Below are positions 26,382-34,308 of a stretch of DNA of 64,000 bases, one piece after another. Every line of letters starts with the position of its first letter. The stretch's first letter is position 1. The stretch covers positions 6,309,001 through 6,373,000 of the forward strand of contig NZ_CP060201.1 in NCBI RefSeq assembly GCF_013407925.2. Direction: 5' to 3'. A model generated the notes under the pieces. The model searched no databases and was not told where the DNA came from. It saw nothing but the letters and a program-made list of their open reading frames with translations. The position numbers and the translations under genes were made by a program. The stretch is from Pseudomonas protegens (GTDB taxonomy: Bacteria; Pseudomonadota; Gammaproteobacteria; Pseudomonadales; Pseudomonadaceae).

Positions 26382-27206
26382 TCAGTTGCCGTTCAGCCCG
26401 CTGTCGCGGGTCAGAAGGCGGCGTTTCCAATGAATTTCCTTCTGCATCATTTCGTCCTTGCCGGTGTGCTTGTCGGCAATTTCAAGGATGCTGAACCTGA
26501 AGTTTTCCGCGAAATTATCGCCACGCCGGGTGTGCAGGTCACGTAGGCGGGTGTTTCCGCCATGTCCGTTATGGGCGTAGGTGACCCAGCGGTCCCACAG
26601 GCCTCCAGTGCCGGTCGCGGAGCCTACGTAGAGCTGATGCTCGCCTTCGGTGCGGTCTGAGATGAGGTACACGCCCGCCACGCTGGAAAGCGCGGTCTGC
26701 CAGGACTCCAGTCCTTGTTTGACGATGATGTTCAGTTCCCGATGGGAGATATCGACTTCCTTGAAGCCAGGAAACTTGCCGACCGTCATGGGCTTTTCCA
26801 GGATCGAGGACACCACCATGCTTTTCAGGCAGGTTTCCAGCCACAGATAGTTCCCCCGCGGCTTGGTGTAGTCGAGTATCAAGCGACCTTCCAGCTCGGC
26901 AAATTCAGGCACGCGGCGGTAGTCGTAGACGAAGTCATGCTTGTCTTTATCACTCTTCGACTCGTTGAGTTTGAGTGAGTCGTAAACGCCAGCCAGCAGC
27001 CATTTCTTGCTGCCGGGCAGCTCCACCAGGCCGATCACGTACTCGCATTCGAAATTCCTGCGCGACTGCCACGACTGCCAGACGTCGAACTCGCCGGCTA
27101 GGTAAACGTCCATCGGGTGGACAATCCCGTTGTGTTGGGCTAGATGAACCTTGGTGTTCTGTGTGTTGAGTGACGGCAGGAGGCTGGTCAGAAGCTGTAT
27201 GAGCAT
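26382..27206 (-). CDS. GIY-YIG domain nuclease-like protein
   Basis: A 274-residue protein starting MLIQLLTSLLPSLNTQN. The C-terminal ~100 residues form a GIY-YIG domain: VAGVYLISD (the GIY position reads GVY), then YVGSATG (YIG reads YVG), then LWDRWVTY with the conserved Arg, and a Glu in the closing helix (DEMMQKEIHWKRRLL). The N-terminal ~170 residues are of unknown fold. GIY-YIG enzymes cut DNA in repair, restriction and homing. It stands alone between the orphan immunity gene and a small membrane protein, and has no adjacent methylase. Confidence 0.75.
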   Translation of the reverse strand: MLIQLLTSLLPSLNTQNTKVHLAQHNGIVHPMDVYLAGEFDVWQSWQSRRNFECEYVIGLVELPGSKKWLLAGVYDSLKLNESKSDKDKHDFVYDYRRVPEFAELEGRLILDYTKPRGNYLWLETCLKSMVVSSILEKPMTVGKFPGFKEVDISHRELNIIVKQGLESWQTALSSVAGVYLISDRTEGEHQLYVGSATGTGGLWDRWVTYAHNGHGGNTRLRDLHTRRGDNFAENFRFSILEIADKHTGKDEMMQKEIHWKRRLLTRDSGLNGN

Positions 27207-27326
27207 GAAGGATTGGCTCTGTTGAAAGGTCGCAGGACGAAGCCACAGATAGGTGCAGTCGCCTGAAACGGGGGTGAAATTACCCAACAATCGTTTGTGC
27301 AAATGGCTGGCAAGCGTAGGCGGCGG

Positions 27327-27746
27327 TCAGGAAAACCGCTGGCGACGCGCACCCGTTATCCGCGCCAGTGTTCCTCCCACCCACACCGCCGGGAGGATGA
27401 TCAGGCAGCAGGTGAAATGCACCCAGCCCATTTGGTTCCCCAAGAAGATTCCCACCGGAATGCCCCAGACCAGCAGGATGATGACCCCGACCCAGATGGC
27501 GGGACGCAAGGTGCGGGTCGCCTGGATTCGGGTGCCGACAAATCCTCCGACGCCTGCCGCGATGGCCCAGCCAAGCACCGTCAGCCATTGGACGGTGTCG
27601 ATGCTGACCAGTTGATTGTGCTGTTGTCTCCAGCCCGGTTCGCCAGGGGCCACGAACACAGGAGGGAGAAACTGTGAAATCACCAGCCCGAAAACAGGCA
27701 GCACCAAAGCGCAGGACAGCAGGCCGAAGAGAATGGCTTTGAACAT
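27327..27746 (-). CDS. Small membrane protein (139 aa)
   Basis: A 139-residue protein with four predicted membrane helices: residues ~4-27 (ILFGLLSCALVLPVFGLVI), ~53-75 (LTVLGWAIAAGVGGFVG), ~83-105 (IWVGVIILLVWGIPVGIFLG) and ~108-128. I do not recognise a family. The ATG at 27746 was chosen because it opens directly into the first helix. The gene is on the same strand as the GIY-YIG gene and the LuxR gene but is well spaced from both. Confidence 0.6.
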   Translation of the reverse strand: MFKAILFGLLSCALVLPVFGLVISQFLPPVFVAPGEPGWRQQHNQLVSIDTVQWLTVLGWAIAAGVGGFVGTRIQATRTLRPAIWVGVIILLVWGIPVGIFLGNQMGWVHFTCCLIILPAVWVGGTLARITGARRQRFS

Positions 27747-27874
27747 GGGGGGACTACATCCGTGTTGAGAGAGGCTTGGAAGGTGTTGCTGATGGGATGC
27801 GGATTCGTGAGGCATCCTGGCGCAGCAGCGGTGTGTCTAGGGTGCGGGAGGGAGCCTCAGCGAGGTCGTTGGGG

Positions 27875-28660
27875 TCAAGAGAGCACCTCCTGTTTGGGCA
27901 TGAAGAAGCGAGCGAAGAGTTCGGATTGTGACTTGATGTTCAGCTTGGCGTAAATGTTACGGCGGTGAACCTTGATGGTTTCTGCCGAGAGCGAGAGTTT
28001 GCCGGCGATCTCCTTGTTGGAAAAGCCGCTGAGCAACAGCCGGAGTACATCGCTTTCCCGCGTGGTGATCTGCGTGCCCAGTTGGCCGATGGTTTCCGGC
28101 CATTGCGGCGGGGCGGCCAGGCTCTTTTCCAGATCGTTCTCAAAGCACATGCGCTGATGCATCAATGCGATCACCCAGGGCTTGATAAGGTCGAGCATGG
28201 TGATTTGTTCTTGATTGAAATGCACACGGCTGCCGATGGAAATGCACAGGGTTCTGTCGGCATCGAGTTGCACGTTGTATTGCACTTCATCCATGGAAAT
28301 GTATTGGGCGAAGTACTGGTGGTAGTACTCGGTTTCAACAAAGTATTCTGGGGCAATGTCCAATAAGTGAAAGAAGCCGCTTTGCGGGTTTTCCCGGTTG
28401 GCGATGTAAAAGGGGTCCAGCAAGTAGAGTCCCTTTACATATAGATGAGTGAAGGCGTCCACCTCTTCCACATCGGCGATCTCGGGAAGGCTGATCACTT
28501 GCACCTGTTGATGGCTGAAGATCAGTACCACCCAATTGTCGATCTGCACGTATTCATTGAGGGTACGAATCAGTGAACTCCAGAAGTCTGGGCGGTTCAG
28601 TTGCATGATCAACTTTCCAATCGATCGATGCCAGGCCAGGCTATGAAGGTCGAGTGGCAT
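27875..28660 (-). CDS. LuxR-family transcriptional regulator
   Basis: A 261-residue regulator. Residues ~190-255 form the LuxR/FixJ helix-turn-helix: LTTRESDVLRLLLSGFSNKEIA is the pattern (read here as ITTRESDVLRLLLSG), followed by LSAETIKVHRRNIYAKL. The N-terminal domain (FHLLDIAPEYFVETEYY) does not look like an acyl-homoserine-lactone pocket and its ligand is unknown. It is divergent from the polyamine-type binding-protein gene at 28799, which is its likely target. Confidence 0.8.
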   Translation of the reverse strand: MPLDLHSLAWHRSIGKLIMQLNRPDFWSSLIRTLNEYVQIDNWVVLIFSHQQVQVISLPEIADVEEVDAFTHLYVKGLYLLDPFYIANRENPQSGFFHLLDIAPEYFVETEYYHQYFAQYISMDEVQYNVQLDADRTLCISIGSRVHFNQEQITMLDLIKPWVIALMHQRMCFENDLEKSLAAPPQWPETIGQLGTQITTRESDVLRLLLSGFSNKEIAGKLSLSAETIKVHRRNIYAKLNIKSQSELFARFFMPKQEVLS

Positions 28661-28798
28661 TTTCTACCCCTTTAGGGTTAGGGAATCGTAGGTCCAGGGT
28701 AAGTAATTGGAGGTATTTACTCTTGGCTAAGGCTCGGTATATTCGCTTGCAGGATTTACGACAGCCATGAGGGCACGTCGTCTGGACAAGGATGTTGC

Positions 28799-29902
28799 AT
28801 GAGAAAATCACCTTTGCGAACCGTTTTTTCCGCCGCGCTTCTCTGGGCCGGGATCAGCTCATCGGCAGGGGCGGTAGAGCCCGGGATGTACTTGTACAAC
28901 TGGTTCGGGCTGCTCGCACCGGAAACCCCGAAAGAGTTCGAACAGGCCACCGGCACCCGCATTCACATGGATGCCTTCGACAGCGCCGAGATCATGCAGA
29001 GCAAGGTGATGGCCGGGCGCACAGGCTATGACGTGGTCGTGGCGACCTCCAATGTGCTGCCCAGCCTGATCCAGGCCGGAGTGCTGCAGCCGCTGGATCC
29101 TGCCCAACTGAGTAACCTGTCCCACGTCGACCCGGACATCCTGGCCCAGCTTGCGGTCAATGATCCGGGCAATCGTTACGCGGTGCCTTACCTGTGGGGC
29201 ACCACCGGGATCGGCTACGACGTGGACAAGGTCAAAGCGGCCTTGGGTGACAATGCGCCGGTCAATAGCTGGGACCTGATCTTCAAGGAAGAGAACATCA
29301 GCAAGTTGCAGTCCTGTGGCGTGGCCATGCTCGACTCGCCCAGCGAGATCATTTCCATCGCCCTGAACTACCTTGGACTGCCGAGCAACAGCAAGAACCC
29401 GGATGACTACCAGAAAGCTCAAGCCCTGCTGTTGAAGATTCGCCCCTACATCCTTTATTTCGACTCGTCGCGCATCGACGCCGACTTGGCGGACGGCAAC
29501 ATCTGTGCGGTTGTGGGCTGGGCCAACGGTGCGCTTGCCGCCCAGGCCATCAATGAAAAGTCCAACACCGGACGGCGGATTACTTACAGCCTTCCCCGTG
29601 AAGGCGCGCTGGTCTGGTCGGAGAATCTGGTGCTGTTGAAAGATGCCCCGCATCCCAAGGCAGGCCTGGCGTTTATCAACTACATGTTGCGGCCGGAAGT
29701 GATTGCCAAGACTTCAAATCACACGCTGTATCCCAATGCCAACAAGGATGCCACGGAGTTTGTCCAACAGAAGTTGCGCGACAATCCGTGGATTTATCCA
29801 GACAAGCAAACGGTTGCCACACTGGTTCCGCTAGAACCGCTGCCATTGAAACTGGAGCGGATCCGCACACGGGTCTGGACCAAGGTGAAGAGCAGCATCT
29901 GA
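28799..29902 (+). CDS. Polyamine ABC transporter substrate-binding protein (PotF/SpuD-like)
   Basis: A 367-residue periplasmic solute-binding protein. A signal peptide (MRKSPLRTVFSAALLWAGIS ending near SAGA) is followed by LYNWFGLLAPETPKEFEQAT, YDVVVATSNVLPSLIQAG, YAVPYLWGTTGIGYDVDKV and YFDSSRIDADLADGNICAVVGWANG. This is the PotD/PotF/SpuD order of motifs. It binds spermidine, putrescine or similar amines. No permease or ATPase gene follows, so it must share a transporter encoded elsewhere or act as a sensor. The divergent LuxR gene suggests regulated expression. Confidence 0.85.
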   Translation: MRKSPLRTVFSAALLWAGISSSAGAVEPGMYLYNWFGLLAPETPKEFEQATGTRIHMDAFDSAEIMQSKVMAGRTGYDVVVATSNVLPSLIQAGVLQPLDPAQLSNLSHVDPDILAQLAVNDPGNRYAVPYLWGTTGIGYDVDKVKAALGDNAPVNSWDLIFKEENISKLQSCGVAMLDSPSEIISIALNYLGLPSNSKNPDDYQKAQALLLKIRPYILYFDSSRIDADLADGNICAVVGWANGALAAQAINEKSNTGRRITYSLPREGALVWSENLVLLKDAPHPKAGLAFINYMLRPEVIAKTSNHTLYPNANKDATEFVQQKLRDNPWIYPDKQTVATLVPLEPLPLKLERIRTRVWTKVKSSI

Positions 29903-29989
29903 TTTAGTTCGACTCTTCATCGCCAGCGCTGCGCAAGTTTCACCGCCAGTGCGGGCTCATTATTTAAAACATTCGATGAAATGTACTGG

Positions 29990-30017
29990 CCATGCGCAGA
30001 GCAACTCCTGCGCATGG
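29990..30017. repeat. Inverted repeat upstream of vgrG-like gene
   Basis: CCATGCGCAG-N8-CTGCGCATGG has perfect 10-bp arms. It lies about 50 bases before the VgrG start and about 90 bases after the binding-protein stop. It may terminate the upstream gene or be a structure in the vgrG leader. No T tract follows. Confidence 0.35.
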
Positions 30018-30067
30018 CGGTATGTGCCTGCGTCCATTCAACACCTCAAGCAACAGGAGAACAGTGG

Positions 30068-31225
30068 ATGTTCAGCCCAGCCCCTCAAACGCACTTCAAC
30101 TTGACACTCGACGCACTTGATCAGGATGTACAAGTGCTTGCCTTCACTGGCGAGGAGGCGATCGGCAAGCCTTACTTCTTCAGGGTGGAGTTTGTCTGCG
30201 AGCGGCCAGAGCTGGAGCTGCAAAGCCTGGTCGACAGCGAGGCCTTTCTGGCCTTCGACAGCCAGGGCAACGGCGTTCATGGACGCCTCTATCACATCGG
30301 CAAAGACGCGGAGCATTCACATCCGCAGCGCTACAACCTGGCCCTGGTCCCGCATTTGTCCTATTTGCGCCATCGCACCAACCAGCGCATCTACCAACAG
30401 TTCTCGGTGCCGGCCATCGTCGCCTTGATTCTCGAAGAACACGGGATTCTGGGCGACGCCTACCGTTTCCAGCTGGGTTCCAGCTACCCCAAGCGCGACT
30501 GCTGCACCCAGTTCGGTGAAACCGATTTGCACTTTATTCAGCGCCTGTGCGAGGAGGAGGGGATTCACTTTCACTTCCAGCACAGTGCTCAAGGACACGT
30601 GCTGGTGTTTGGCGATCATCAGGCGGTCTTCCCGCGGATCGAGCCAACCACGGCTGTCATGCCCGAGCCCAGCACAGCGAGCAGCCCGCCGACCGGCGAT
30701 AACCGCCGCGCGGCTTATCGTCAGCGGGAGGGGCAGGGCGCGTGCAGCGCACTGCACAGCGGCCATGTCCTGAATCTCGCCGGCCCGTCAGGCCAGGCGG
30801 ACAATGAGGCATGGCTGGTGACTCGGGTCATCCACGCAGGCGGACCAGCGCAAAGCTCGGCCGAGCCGGGAGGCGCGGACGGCCGGCAGTCGGGTTACCG
30901 CAATCGTTTCACGCTGGAGCCGTGGGACCAGGCCTACCGCCCGCCTTCGGCGCACGAAAAACCCCAGGTCAGCAGCCAGACCGCGGTGGTCATCGCGATG
31001 GACGACGAGGCACTGCGCGGTGATCGGCGCTTGGCAAGGCTCAAGGTCAAGTTTCCCTGGGACCGCGAAGGTCGGTTCGATGACAAAAGCAGCTGCTGGC
31101 TAGGGGGCGCCGCCAACTGGCGCTGCGCAACCACCCCGCTGCGAGCGGGCGTGGAAGTCAGGGTCACCTTTGTTGAAAGCGATCCCGATCAGCCCCTGAT
31201 CAGCGGCTGCTTGTGCTGTGGCTAG
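30068..31225 (+). CDS. vgrG: Type VI secretion tip protein VgrG/TssI, short form
   Basis: A 385-residue VgrG-like protein. It has the gp27-like hub (FNLTLDALDQDVQVLAFTGEE, RFQLGSSYPKRDCCTQFGETDLHFIQRL) and the start of the gp5-like OB-fold (LKVKFPWDREGRFDDKSSCW, then VTFVESDPDQPLISGCLCCG). It stops right after the OB-fold, so the long beta-helical needle and any C-terminal effector are absent. The usual length is 600 or more. DDKSSCW is followed by an unusual GGAANWRCATTPLRAGVEV in place of the typical W-A-G segment. A GGAG site precedes the ATG. No hcp, PAAR or DUF4123 gene follows. It may be a trimmed orphan VgrG or a degraded copy. Confidence 0.8.
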   Translation: MFSPAPQTHFNLTLDALDQDVQVLAFTGEEAIGKPYFFRVEFVCERPELELQSLVDSEAFLAFDSQGNGVHGRLYHIGKDAEHSHPQRYNLALVPHLSYLRHRTNQRIYQQFSVPAIVALILEEHGILGDAYRFQLGSSYPKRDCCTQFGETDLHFIQRLCEEEGIHFHFQHSAQGHVLVFGDHQAVFPRIEPTTAVMPEPSTASSPPTGDNRRAAYRQREGQGACSALHSGHVLNLAGPSGQADNEAWLVTRVIHAGGPAQSSAEPGGADGRQSGYRNRFTLEPWDQAYRPPSAHEKPQVSSQTAVVIAMDDEALRGDRRLARLKVKFPWDREGRFDDKSSCWLGGAANWRCATTPLRAGVEVRVTFVESDPDQPLISGCLCCG

Positions 31226-31232
31226 CGCCCGG

Positions 31233-31727
31233 TCATTGTCCGGCGCTTCTGGCGGCGAAGGTTTCGCCGGTCAGGATGATCAGGTTTTCCCTTGAGTGAA
31301 CGCTGGTGATGCTATTGATCACCATCTTGAGCGCGTTGGCGTTGGGGAACAGCGCAAACAACAACTCGAAATACAGGTGGTCCTGGATCAAGCGCGCCGC
31401 CAGGTCCGGGTGGTCGTGCAGCAGCGCCCTGAAGCTTGGGTAGCCCAGCTCCGCCAGTTCCGGGATGTCGACAAAGCCCTGGGCCAGATCGTCGGTTCTG
31501 CATTCGGCGTTGAAGGTGTCGGCGACCTCCAGAAAGCCTGGCGGCAGATCGCGGTGGCTGATGCGCAGTTCATAGGGCGTTGCCGGGATCGACAGCGCCT
31601 CGCCGAAGCCCAGGCTGCGATAGCCGACGGTTCGCGGGTCGATGAGTTGGCCGGCTGAGGTGAACTTCATAGGGATTGGCGTCTGAGTTGGCAGGGGCAG
31701 GGCGTCAGTTTGTTTTCGCAGGTTCAA
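31233..31727 (-). CDS. Hypothetical protein (164 aa)
   Basis: A 164-residue soluble protein that I do not recognise. The N-terminal ~40 residues are polar (LPLPTQTPIPMKFTSAGQLI). The body has LRISHRDLPPGFLEVADTFN, and the C-terminus is helical with KMVINSITSVHSRENLII. It ends 8 bp from the convergent vgrG-like gene. It is 3 bp downstream of another unknown gene on the same strand, so the two form an operon. An immunity or accessory role linked to vgrG is possible but unproven. Confidence 0.55.
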   Translation of the reverse strand: MNLRKQTDALPLPTQTPIPMKFTSAGQLIDPRTVGYRSLGFGEALSIPATPYELRISHRDLPPGFLEVADTFNAECRTDDLAQGFVDIPELAELGYPSFRALLHDHPDLAARLIQDHLYFELLFALFPNANALKMVINSITSVHSRENLIILTGETFAARSAGQ

Positions 31728-31730
31728 GAG

Positions 31731-32126
31731 CTAACCTCCTTTCGGTCGCTGCAAGCGCCCGCGGCCGTGGTAGTTCAGGAAGTCCCACATCGGTGCGGTG
31801 AGCGTTTCCTGTGAGGCAATGCGCCAGAAGGTTGTTTCCCCCAGCAGCGGTTGCAGGTGATTGATCAGTTCCTGCGCCGCATTGTGGTGCCCGGTGTGCA
31901 GCCAGTACCTGAACAGTTGCTGGTTTTCCTGTCTGGGTAATTGCGCCGCCTGGAGCAGTATCAGTGAATATCGAAAATCAAGGGTCCACAGACGCTTGAG
32001 GAAGTCGACCCGCTCGGGGATGGGCAGGCTCACCAGCCATTTTCGCGCCTGATGGTCCACGTCGGCTGTGCTGGTTCTATTGGCCAGTTGTTCGGGAGTG
32101 AAGTGAGTGTCATCCATGATTTGCAA
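31731..32126 (-). CDS. Hypothetical protein (131 aa)
   Basis: A 131-residue helical protein that I do not recognise. It begins MQIMDDTHFTPEQLANRTST, has WLVSLPIPERVDFLKRLW and many Leu/Gln residues, and ends GRGRLQRPKGG. It is the first gene of a two-gene operon convergent with vgrG. Confidence 0.55.
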   Translation of the reverse strand: MQIMDDTHFTPEQLANRTSTADVDHQARKWLVSLPIPERVDFLKRLWTLDFRYSLILLQAAQLPRQENQQLFRYWLHTGHHNAAQELINHLQPLLGETTFWRIASQETLTAPMWDFLNYHGRGRLQRPKGG

Positions 32127-32186
32127 TCGTCAGAGAAGCCGAGAAGGGACTGTATTGTGTCCGATGTGATGCGGTAACACGCGGCG

Positions 32187-32471
32187 CTATTTCTTTGCAT
32201 CATCTTCAAGGTAAACCTCGGAGCCTGCGGGTATGGATTCCTTCTTGATCATGCTGGGTAGCGAGAACGGGGTATGGCTCAAGGGCTGTGTTTTCTTGAC
32301 TGAAACAAAAAAATCAATGTGTGTATAAATGTGCTCGCCTTGTGGTGTGCAGATGAGCAACGGGGCCCCGTTTTTGAGTTCGCGCATAAAGGCCTGGGGG
32401 ACACCAGGAGCGAGCACGCAACCTTGGCCCGTTATGCTGAAGACGTCTTCAACTTCAAAAAGAAATTGCAT
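32187..32471 (-). CDS. Small protein with elongation-factor domain-2-like barrel
   Basis: A 94-residue protein. MQFLFEVEDVFSITGQGCVLAPGV closely resembles the start of domain 2 of EF-Tu (IEDVFSIxGRGTVVTGRV), a small beta-barrel. No GTPase domain is present. It ends with an acidic EDDAKK tail. Stand-alone domains of this kind occur among genes near contact-dependent or type VI toxins, which is an inference from context. It lies 60 bp upstream of the two-gene operon on the same strand. Confidence 0.6.
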   Translation of the reverse strand: MQFLFEVEDVFSITGQGCVLAPGVPQAFMRELKNGAPLLICTPQGEHIYTHIDFFVSVKKTQPLSHTPFSLPSMIKKESIPAGSEVYLEDDAKK

Positions 32472-32588
32472 CGGGTGCGCCTGATCTGGTCATTCTTTCA
32501 TGTGATCCGACTCTATCTTTTAGTGGCGGCGCTTCCAACTGCTTAATGCGCTACTCAGGTTTGAACTATCTGGATTTGGAGCTTGGAA

Positions 32589-32933
32589 ATGGGGTTCTCC
32601 ACCACTGTCTGGGAATGGTACGGGCAGGATGAGTACAAGCGGGTGCTGGCGGTGGGCGAGGCGATTGATGCCCTCGGATTCCTGGTATTGGATTCCGGCG
32701 CTCAGCAGGCCAGCATTCCCGATTGCGCCGCCTGTGAAGCCTGGTCCATGGCGATGTTGCCATTGGAGGCGCTGCTTGCAACGTGCGCGAGCGCTTTGCC
32801 GGATGAGGTTCGGGCTGGAGTGCAAAACCTCTGGGAGCAATGCAATGGGTTGTCCGAGGCGGCCTTTCATTGTGGCGATCGGGGGATCGTCGAGCATGGG
32901 CAGTGGCAGTTGTTGCGGGAGGCTGCTGGGTAG
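32589..32933 (+). CDS. Hypothetical protein (114 aa), probably truncated by a nonsense codon
   Basis: A 114-residue acidic protein that I do not recognise, with WEWYGQDEYKRVLAVGEAID and three cysteines in the body. The frame stops at TAG (32931-32933), but the same frame continues with good coding character for 27 more codons (VMEEAQLRPFLEELMVDCGR) to a TGA at 33015-33017. A CAG-to-TAG change would explain this. The start is uncertain between a TTG at 32583 and the ATG at 32589. Confidence 0.5.
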   Translation: MGFSTTVWEWYGQDEYKRVLAVGEAIDALGFLVLDSGAQQASIPDCAACEAWSMAMLPLEALLATCASALPDEVRAGVQNLWEQCNGLSEAAFHCGDRGIVEHGQWQLLREAAG

Positions 32934-33088
32934 TTGTTGGGTGTGATGGAAGAGGCGCAGTTGCGCCCCTTTCTGGAGGAACTGATGGTGGATTGTGGAC
33001 GTGCGGTGCATGGCTGAAGTCTTGACCCAAGTGTTGGCCTGAAGCTGTTAACGAATGCTGCAACCTGCGACTGAGTGGAAAAAAACGG

Positions 33089-33685
33089 ATGTTTGACGAG
33101 CTGATATTTACCGGTGAAACGCCTGCAAAAGATGATGCCTATGTCGGTGGCGGGGCCTGTCTGCCGACTGATCTGGCATGGCCCTGCTCGCCTGATGGAG
33201 TCCCACTGACACATCTGATGGCCTTTCCTGGGCGTTGGTTCTCAGAGGCCTTGATCGATAGGAATTACTGGGTTTCGGTTTTTGTGCCGTACTGGCCGGG
33301 CGAGGTCGGCCACTATCGAAAGTTGCGTGCCGTCCAAGGACGCTCGGAAGCGGTTGTCATGGGCTATTCGCGAGCCGGTTCCGAGCGGGACGAGGCGGCT
33401 CAGCCGATTTCAGATCGCGGGACGGTGCGGCTGGAGGTGAACTCCGACGCCGATGATGATGAGAACCTGGCTTCCAAGTTGGATGGCGTGGACGCCTGGC
33501 TGCAGTCGCCTGTTTCAGAGGGGGCAGGGCGTAGAAGGGTTTCTATTTATGGCGGCGATCTGGATGTAGCGCTGCCTCAGCATAAAGGCGTGCTTTCGGA
33601 TGGCATGGGGTATCTGTTTCTGGATGAGGACTTTTCAGAGAGGGCAGGCGCGGGGATTGGCCGGTTCTTTTTGCAGTTGGGGTAG
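33089..33685 (+). CDS. DUF1963/YwqG-like protein
   Basis: A 198-residue soluble protein. GGGACLPTDLAWPCSPDGVP near residue 20 and the C-terminal YLFLDEDFSERAGAGIGRFF match the start and end patterns of DUF1963 (YwqG) proteins. The middle differs. Family function is unknown; such proteins are frequent in immunity-like clusters near type VI genes. The ATG at 33089 is preceded by AGTGGAAAAAAACGG, a weak ribosome site. Confidence 0.6.
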   Translation: MFDELIFTGETPAKDDAYVGGGACLPTDLAWPCSPDGVPLTHLMAFPGRWFSEALIDRNYWVSVFVPYWPGEVGHYRKLRAVQGRSEAVVMGYSRAGSERDEAAQPISDRGTVRLEVNSDADDDENLASKLDGVDAWLQSPVSEGAGRRRVSIYGGDLDVALPQHKGVLSDGMGYLFLDEDFSERAGAGIGRFFLQLG

Positions 33686-33916
33686 GGCGATACGGCGATA
33701 CCGAAAAATGCGCCAGAACGTCTCTTCCCCTACAGTGGCTGTTGGCACGGCGACGCGGTTAGTCGAGTCTGAGGGTGGTTTTGTGTTGTATTTGCCGGGC
33801 GAAGTTGAGCAGTTGACAACGGGTTCAAGTCGTTCGCTTTGCTCACCGAAACGGCTTGAAGCTCGTCTCTCAACCAAACGTCAAATGGCAAATTAAAGTC
33901 GGTAGCATGGCCGAGA

Positions 33917-34259
33917 ATAAATGAAATTCAATGATGGTGACAGGGTAAAAGTTAAGCCCCACGTGTGGTGGCCGAATGGCGGAGTTGGAGTTGTTTCGTT
34001 ACCTCCAGAATATGTAAAGAAAGCCTTGAGTGGTGAAGTGGAGTTATCCAGTACTCAGCGAACTATTGCTGGAAAAGACAGGATTGTTACCAGTGTATGG
34101 ATTGATTTTGACGAGCCGGCAATGGATTGCAGTGATGACGGCCCTTACCTCGGTGGTGAGGTTCTCTTGGAATATTTGGAACATGTATAGGGTGAAAGTT
34201 GAAAAGTAAGTAAGTCTGGAAGATCGCACTTCGCTTGTTTTTGTGCGCAAAAATGCTCG
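33917..34259. repeat. 343-bp direct repeat, copy 1
   Basis: This segment and 36778-37120 are the same length and nearly identical. Both contain an 89-residue gene and ~70 bp of downstream sequence ending AAAATGCTCG. The copies are separated by 2.5 kb holding the broken transposase, a DUF6990-like gene and a DUF3077 cassette. Confidence 0.85.
33921..34190 (+). CDS. Hypothetical protein (89 aa), duplicated gene copy 1
   Basis: An 89-residue protein starting MKFNDGDRVKVKPHVWWPNG, with an SH3-like/KOW-like beta pattern at the N-terminus and an acidic C-terminus (FDEPAMDCSDDGPYLGGEV). It differs from the copy at 36782 by only about ten residues. The size and the duplication fit an immunity protein, but no toxin partner is seen. 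No strong ribosome site is visible. Confidence 0.6.
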   Translation: MKFNDGDRVKVKPHVWWPNGGVGVVSLPPEYVKKALSGEVELSSTQRTIAGKDRIVTSVWIDFDEPAMDCSDDGPYLGGEVLLEYLEHV

Positions 34260-34308
34260 TGCTCATCGGCTAGGTTTCGATCCGTTCCTTTGGCTGCAAA
34301 GAAATTTA

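Noticed and set aside
33600..33896. A 98-residue frame after the DUF1963-like gene
   Set aside because: It overlaps that gene out of frame, and the remainder has no ribosome site or recognisable pattern.
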